Positions 4,794 to 6,664 of a stretch of 6,664 nt of DNA are shown piece after piece. The stretch is from an uncultured Collinsella sp. (GTDB taxonomy: Bacteria > Actinomycetota > Coriobacteriia > Coriobacteriales > Coriobacteriaceae), in contig CAADVA010000186.1 of NCBI GenBank assembly GCA_900752345.1, forward strand, positions 1 through 6,664. The letters run 5' to 3'. The notes below the pieces were generated by a model. That model saw only the letters and a list, made by a program, of their open reading frames with translations. It was not told the DNA's origin and made no database searches. The position numbers were made by a program, and so were the translations under genes. Position 1 is the stretch's first letter. Every line of letters begins with the position of its first letter.

Positions 4794-6098
4794 ATGTTCT
4801 GTTCGCAGTGTGGCGCTCCTATGGGCGATAACGACAAGTTCTGCGGCGTGTGCGGTGCTCCTAATGCTGGTGCTGTAGCTTCCACCCCTCAGGGTCAGCC
4901 TCAGCAATATGTCCCTCAGCCTCCCATGAGCGCGTCCAAGGGCTGTGTGGCTCAGGCGTTTGAGGATATGACCAAGACTCCGGGCGTGCTGCAGCGCGTG
5001 TGCCAGATCGCTTTTTTGCCGGCGCTTATCTGTGTCGTGTCGGTGCTCGTGCTGTTCATCCCCGTTATCGGCGGTATTGCGGCTGCCATCGGCTTTTTGG
5101 CTGCCTACGTGGCGAGCGTATGCGGTTCGGGCTTTGGCATCGAGTGGGGTCGCGATCTGTCGCTTAAGATCGATGACGGCATGGATCGTCCGTTGATGCG
5201 TTCCACGTCGTTTGGCCTCGGAGTCTTTTCGAGCGTTATCTCGGTCGTGCTCGAGGTTATCGCTGCCATTCCCGTGATCGGTGTAGTGCTTTCGCTGGTG
5301 GAGGGCGTGGTAATTGGCGCGGCGGGCTCGTATTCGTATTACGGCTCTTATGCGCTCGAGGCTGCGCTGTTTGGCTCGCTTGGCTTGCTCGTTCTGGCTA
5401 TGATTGCCACGGCGGTCCTGGGGGTCTTCTTTAAGATGTTCGCCGACATTGCCGTGATGCACTTTGCGGTGACCGGTCGCGTCGAGAGCGCGTTTTCGCT
5501 CGATAAGGTTTGGGCGGCCTTTAAGAACAACAAGACCAAGCTGTTCTGCGCTTCGTTCCTCCCCGAGTTTTTGACGGGCTTGGTCGCCAACGTTGTCACA
5601 TGGATCTTGACGGTTGTCTTTGGCGCCATTGCCTCTGTCGGTATGTATAGCTACTACTATCGTCCTACGGGTATTGAGGCGATTGTTACCGGCGGTGGCA
5701 TCACGCTTGTACTGTTCCTGGTGCTGATCGCGTTCGTCACCGTATTTCTTACGGTCTTTGGCAAGATGCTCAAGCACCGTGCCGTTGGCTATTGGGTTGC
5801 ACGTTATGCAAGCGAGTGGGCCGACGAGGACAAGGACGACGTCCTGACTTTTGTATTGCCCTTCGAGAAGAAGTCCGCTCCCTCGGGTTACAGCGCTCCG
5901 GATGTCGCGCCTGAGCCCGAGCCCAAGCCTGAGTCGGCACCTGCACCCGAGACCGCGTCTGCGCCCGAGCCCGAGCCCGAGCCTGAGCCGGCGCCTGTGC
6001 CTGAGCCGGAGCCGACACCTGCACCTGAGCCGGCGCCCGCGCCCGAGCCTGAGCCTGAGCCTGAGCCAAGTTCCGACGAGGACCCTCAGGACGAGTAG
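4794..6098 (+). CDS. Uncharacterised zinc-ribbon polytopic membrane protein with Pro-Glu tail
   Basis: The 434-residue protein has three parts. Residues 3-20 are a zinc ribbon (C3-x2-C6-x10-C17-x2-C20, MFCSQCGAPMGDNDKFCGVCG). A Gln/Pro linker (about 30-45) leads to a membrane domain (about 70-355) with seven or eight predicted helices. Within it FADIAVMHFAVTGRVESAF (around 217-235) and a later VGYWVARYASEWADED resemble each other and recall DUF4013-type proteins; that link is from memory and tentative. Residues 373-425 are a near-perfect X-Pro dipeptide tract of Glu-Pro and Ala-Pro, closed by the acidic end SSDEDPQDE. The start at 4794 is chosen because the zinc ribbon begins there and GAAGGG (4779-4784) is 9 nt upstream; the in-frame ATG at 4785 abuts that site and 4710 adds 28 unrelated residues. 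A similar ribbon heads many bacterial membrane proteins, probably as a cytosolic binding module. No function can be assigned. It converges on the amidohydrolase gene. Confidence 0.87.
   Translation: MFCSQCGAPMGDNDKFCGVCGAPNAGAVASTPQGQPQQYVPQPPMSASKGCVAQAFEDMTKTPGVLQRVCQIAFLPALICVVSVLVLFIPVIGGIAAAIGFLAAYVASVCGSGFGIEWGRDLSLKIDDGMDRPLMRSTSFGLGVFSSVISVVLEVIAAIPVIGVVLSLVEGVVIGAAGSYSYYGSYALEAALFGSLGLLVLAMIATAVLGVFFKMFADIAVMHFAVTGRVESAFSLDKVWAAFKNNKTKLFCASFLPEFLTGLVANVVTWILTVVFGAIASVGMYSYYYRPTGIEAIVTGGGITLVLFLVLIAFVTVFLTVFGKMLKHRAVGYWVARYASEWADEDKDDVLTFVLPFEKKSAPSGYSAPDVAPEPEPKPESAPAPETASAPEPEPEPEPAPVPEPEPTPAPEPAPAPEPEPEPEPSSDEDPQDE
5910..6068 (+). repeat. In-frame Pro-Glu/Pro-Ala dipeptide repeat tract
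   Basis: About 26 six-base units, mostly CCTGAG or CCCGAG with GCACCT-type variants, encode a 53-residue X-Pro tract. Proline codons alternate between CCT, CCC and CCG, so the repeat is imperfect in DNA but regular in protein. Such tracts can gain or lose units by slippage. The encoded chain should be extended and stiff. Confidence 0.9.
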
Positions 6099-6148
6099 CC
6101 ATGCCGCCTGCCATTTGGGGACGGGGTAGAAATAGCGCTTGACAAATG

Positions 6149-6190
6149 AGCGGGGGCGGACGTTTCGACACGTCCGCCCCCGCTTTGCTT
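6149..6190. terminator. Strong hairpin terminator between convergent genes
   Basis: AGCGGGGGCGGACGT (6149-6163) pairs perfectly with its complement at 6170-6184, a 15-bp GC-rich stem with loop TTCGAC. TTGCTTT follows on the plus strand, serving the zinc-ribbon gene. On the minus strand it is followed by CATTTGTC, so it may also stop the amidohydrolase transcript, less efficiently. Confidence 0.85.
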
Positions 6191-6220
6191 TAGCCAGGTT
6201 GTTATGGATGGGTGTGACGA

Positions 6221-6664
6221 CTACTCGTCGTGCTTATCCTCGTGACGAGCGGCGGCGCGGGCTTCGTGGATGCCCTTGATTGCGGCATGGCGAGCCGTGC
6301 GGGCATCATGGATGGCGTCGCGAGCCTCGGCGGTCGTCGCCTTGGCAGAGCGTAACTTGGCGGCCAGATCGGGGTTGGTTTCGGCGACCGCGGTGATCGC
6401 GGGACCGTCGAGCTCCTCTTGCGTGGGCTCGGCCAAAAAGTCGATAGCATACTGGGCTGCCACCATGGAGCCCTTGGCCAGCACGCTCTCGTCGATCTTG
6501 TAAAAGCAGGAATGTTGGGCGTACGTGGCGCCAATCTTGGGGTTGCGCGTACCTACAAAGGCGAGCACGCCCGGTACGCGGCGCAGGTACTCCGAAAAAT
6601 CCTCGCCCGAAAGCGTGCCGCGATAATGGCCTTGACCGGCGGGACCCAGACACTTAATTACAGC
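6221..6664 (-). CDS. M20-family amidohydrolase (metallopeptidase-like), C-terminal part
   Basis: Read from 6664 to 6221 on the minus strand, the frame gives 147 residues and a TAG stop; the start lies beyond the right edge. Residues 1-79 are the end of an M20 catalytic domain: LSGEDFSEYLRRVPGVLAFVGT (18-39) is the conserved segment before the last metal-site region, and YAQHSCFYKIDE (48-59) holds the conserved C-terminal His (His51), expected to bind zinc. VLAKGSMVAAQYAIDFL matches the closing helix. Relatives cleave N-acyl amino acids or amide-linked aromatic and dipeptide substrates; the missing part prevents a choice. Residues 80-147 are extra: a linker, then a helical Ala/Arg/His-rich stretch with His at 119, 126 and 133, exactly seven apart, then RHEDKHDE. 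M20 proteins normally end near the closing helix. No signal for regulation is visible in the window. Confidence 0.87.
   Translation of the reverse strand, partial: AVIKCLGPAGQGHYRGTLSGEDFSEYLRRVPGVLAFVGTRNPKIGATYAQHSCFYKIDESVLAKGSMVAAQYAIDFLAEPTQEELDGPAITAVAETNPDLAAKLRSAKATTAEARDAIHDARTARHAAIKGIHEARAAARHEDKHDE

Noticed and set aside
4716..5777. 353-codon minus-strand frame opposite the zinc-ribbon gene
   Set aside because: Shadow frame with His/Arg/Asp-rich composition and no membrane or domain pattern.
5910..6068. CRISPR-like or tandem non-coding repeat
   Set aside because: The repeat is in frame, has no spacers and ends inside the coding sequence.
962..6098. Functional link between YebC (proline-stall relief) and the Pro-rich tail encoded nearby
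   Set aside because: The tail has alternating X-Pro and no consecutive prolines, the genes are separated by two terminators, and any cell has many Pro-rich proteins.
6139..6144. Perfect TTGACA -35 box before the 6149 hairpin
   Set aside because: No -10-like sequence at 16-18 bases; the place falls within the terminator stem.
6090..6229. Inverted repeat GACGAGTAG/CTACTCGTC at the ends of the two convergent genes
   Set aside because: Both genes simply end in Asp-Glu-stop with the same codons; flanking bases do not extend the match.

Overview
The window looks like chromosomal core-type DNA from a moderately high-GC actinobacterium. The YebC N-terminus (MSGHSKWATTKHKKA), the amaP–DUF2273–Asp23 cluster in a GC-rich genome, and strong Shine-Dalgarno sites before nearly every gene fit the Coriobacteriia, perhaps Collinsella. 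This is an inference from protein style and composition, not a database match. No rRNA, tRNA, CRISPR array, insertion sequence or phage gene was found. No gene-free stretch reaches 300 bases.

Layout. (1) 1-768, minus strand: the N-terminal 256 codons of a CPA2/Kef-type cation:proton antiporter, running off the left edge, with a TTG start. (2) 769-961: divergent intergenic region with a candidate yebC promoter and an 8-bp palindrome. (3) 962-1768, plus: yebC, a translation-associated factor. (4) 1769-1934: a hairpin, a tiny possible leader ORF, and a rho-independent terminator whose T-tract runs into a TATAAT box. (5) 1935-3416, plus: a three-gene envelope-stress-type operon of amaP (membrane anchor), a DUF2273 small membrane protein (GTG start, 8-nt overlap) and an Asp23/Gls24 protein with a very acidic N-terminal extension. 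It is closed by a strong terminator at 3467-3510 and a second hairpin. (6) 3621-4643, plus: a YitT-family membrane protein with a C-terminal DUF2179 domain and an unusually long charged N-terminus. (7) 4794-6098, plus: an uncharacterised polytopic membrane protein with an N-terminal four-cysteine zinc ribbon and a Pro-Glu dipeptide tail. (8) 6149-6190: a very strong hairpin between convergent genes. (9) 6221-6664, minus: the C-terminal 147 residues of an M20-family amidohydrolase with an appended Ala/Arg/His-rich helix.

How the genes work together. Only amaP, DUF2273 and asp23 form a clear unit. By analogy with Firmicutes, AmaP and perhaps DUF2273 hold Asp23 at the membrane. The other genes seem to be separate transcription units: terminators or strand changes bound most of them, although no convincing terminator was seen between the YitT gene and the zinc-ribbon gene. 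Membrane proteins dominate (antiporter, AmaP, DUF2273, YitT, zinc-ribbon protein). Several proteins carry low-complexity extensions beyond the family core: an acidic tail on Asp23, a Pro-Glu tail on the zinc-ribbon protein, charged N-termini on YitT and DUF2273, and a heptad-spaced His helix on the M20 enzyme.

I did not find a convincing new multi-gene system. The best leads are the zinc-ribbon membrane protein, the appended M20 tail, the modified Asp23 operon and the structured region between yebC and amaP.
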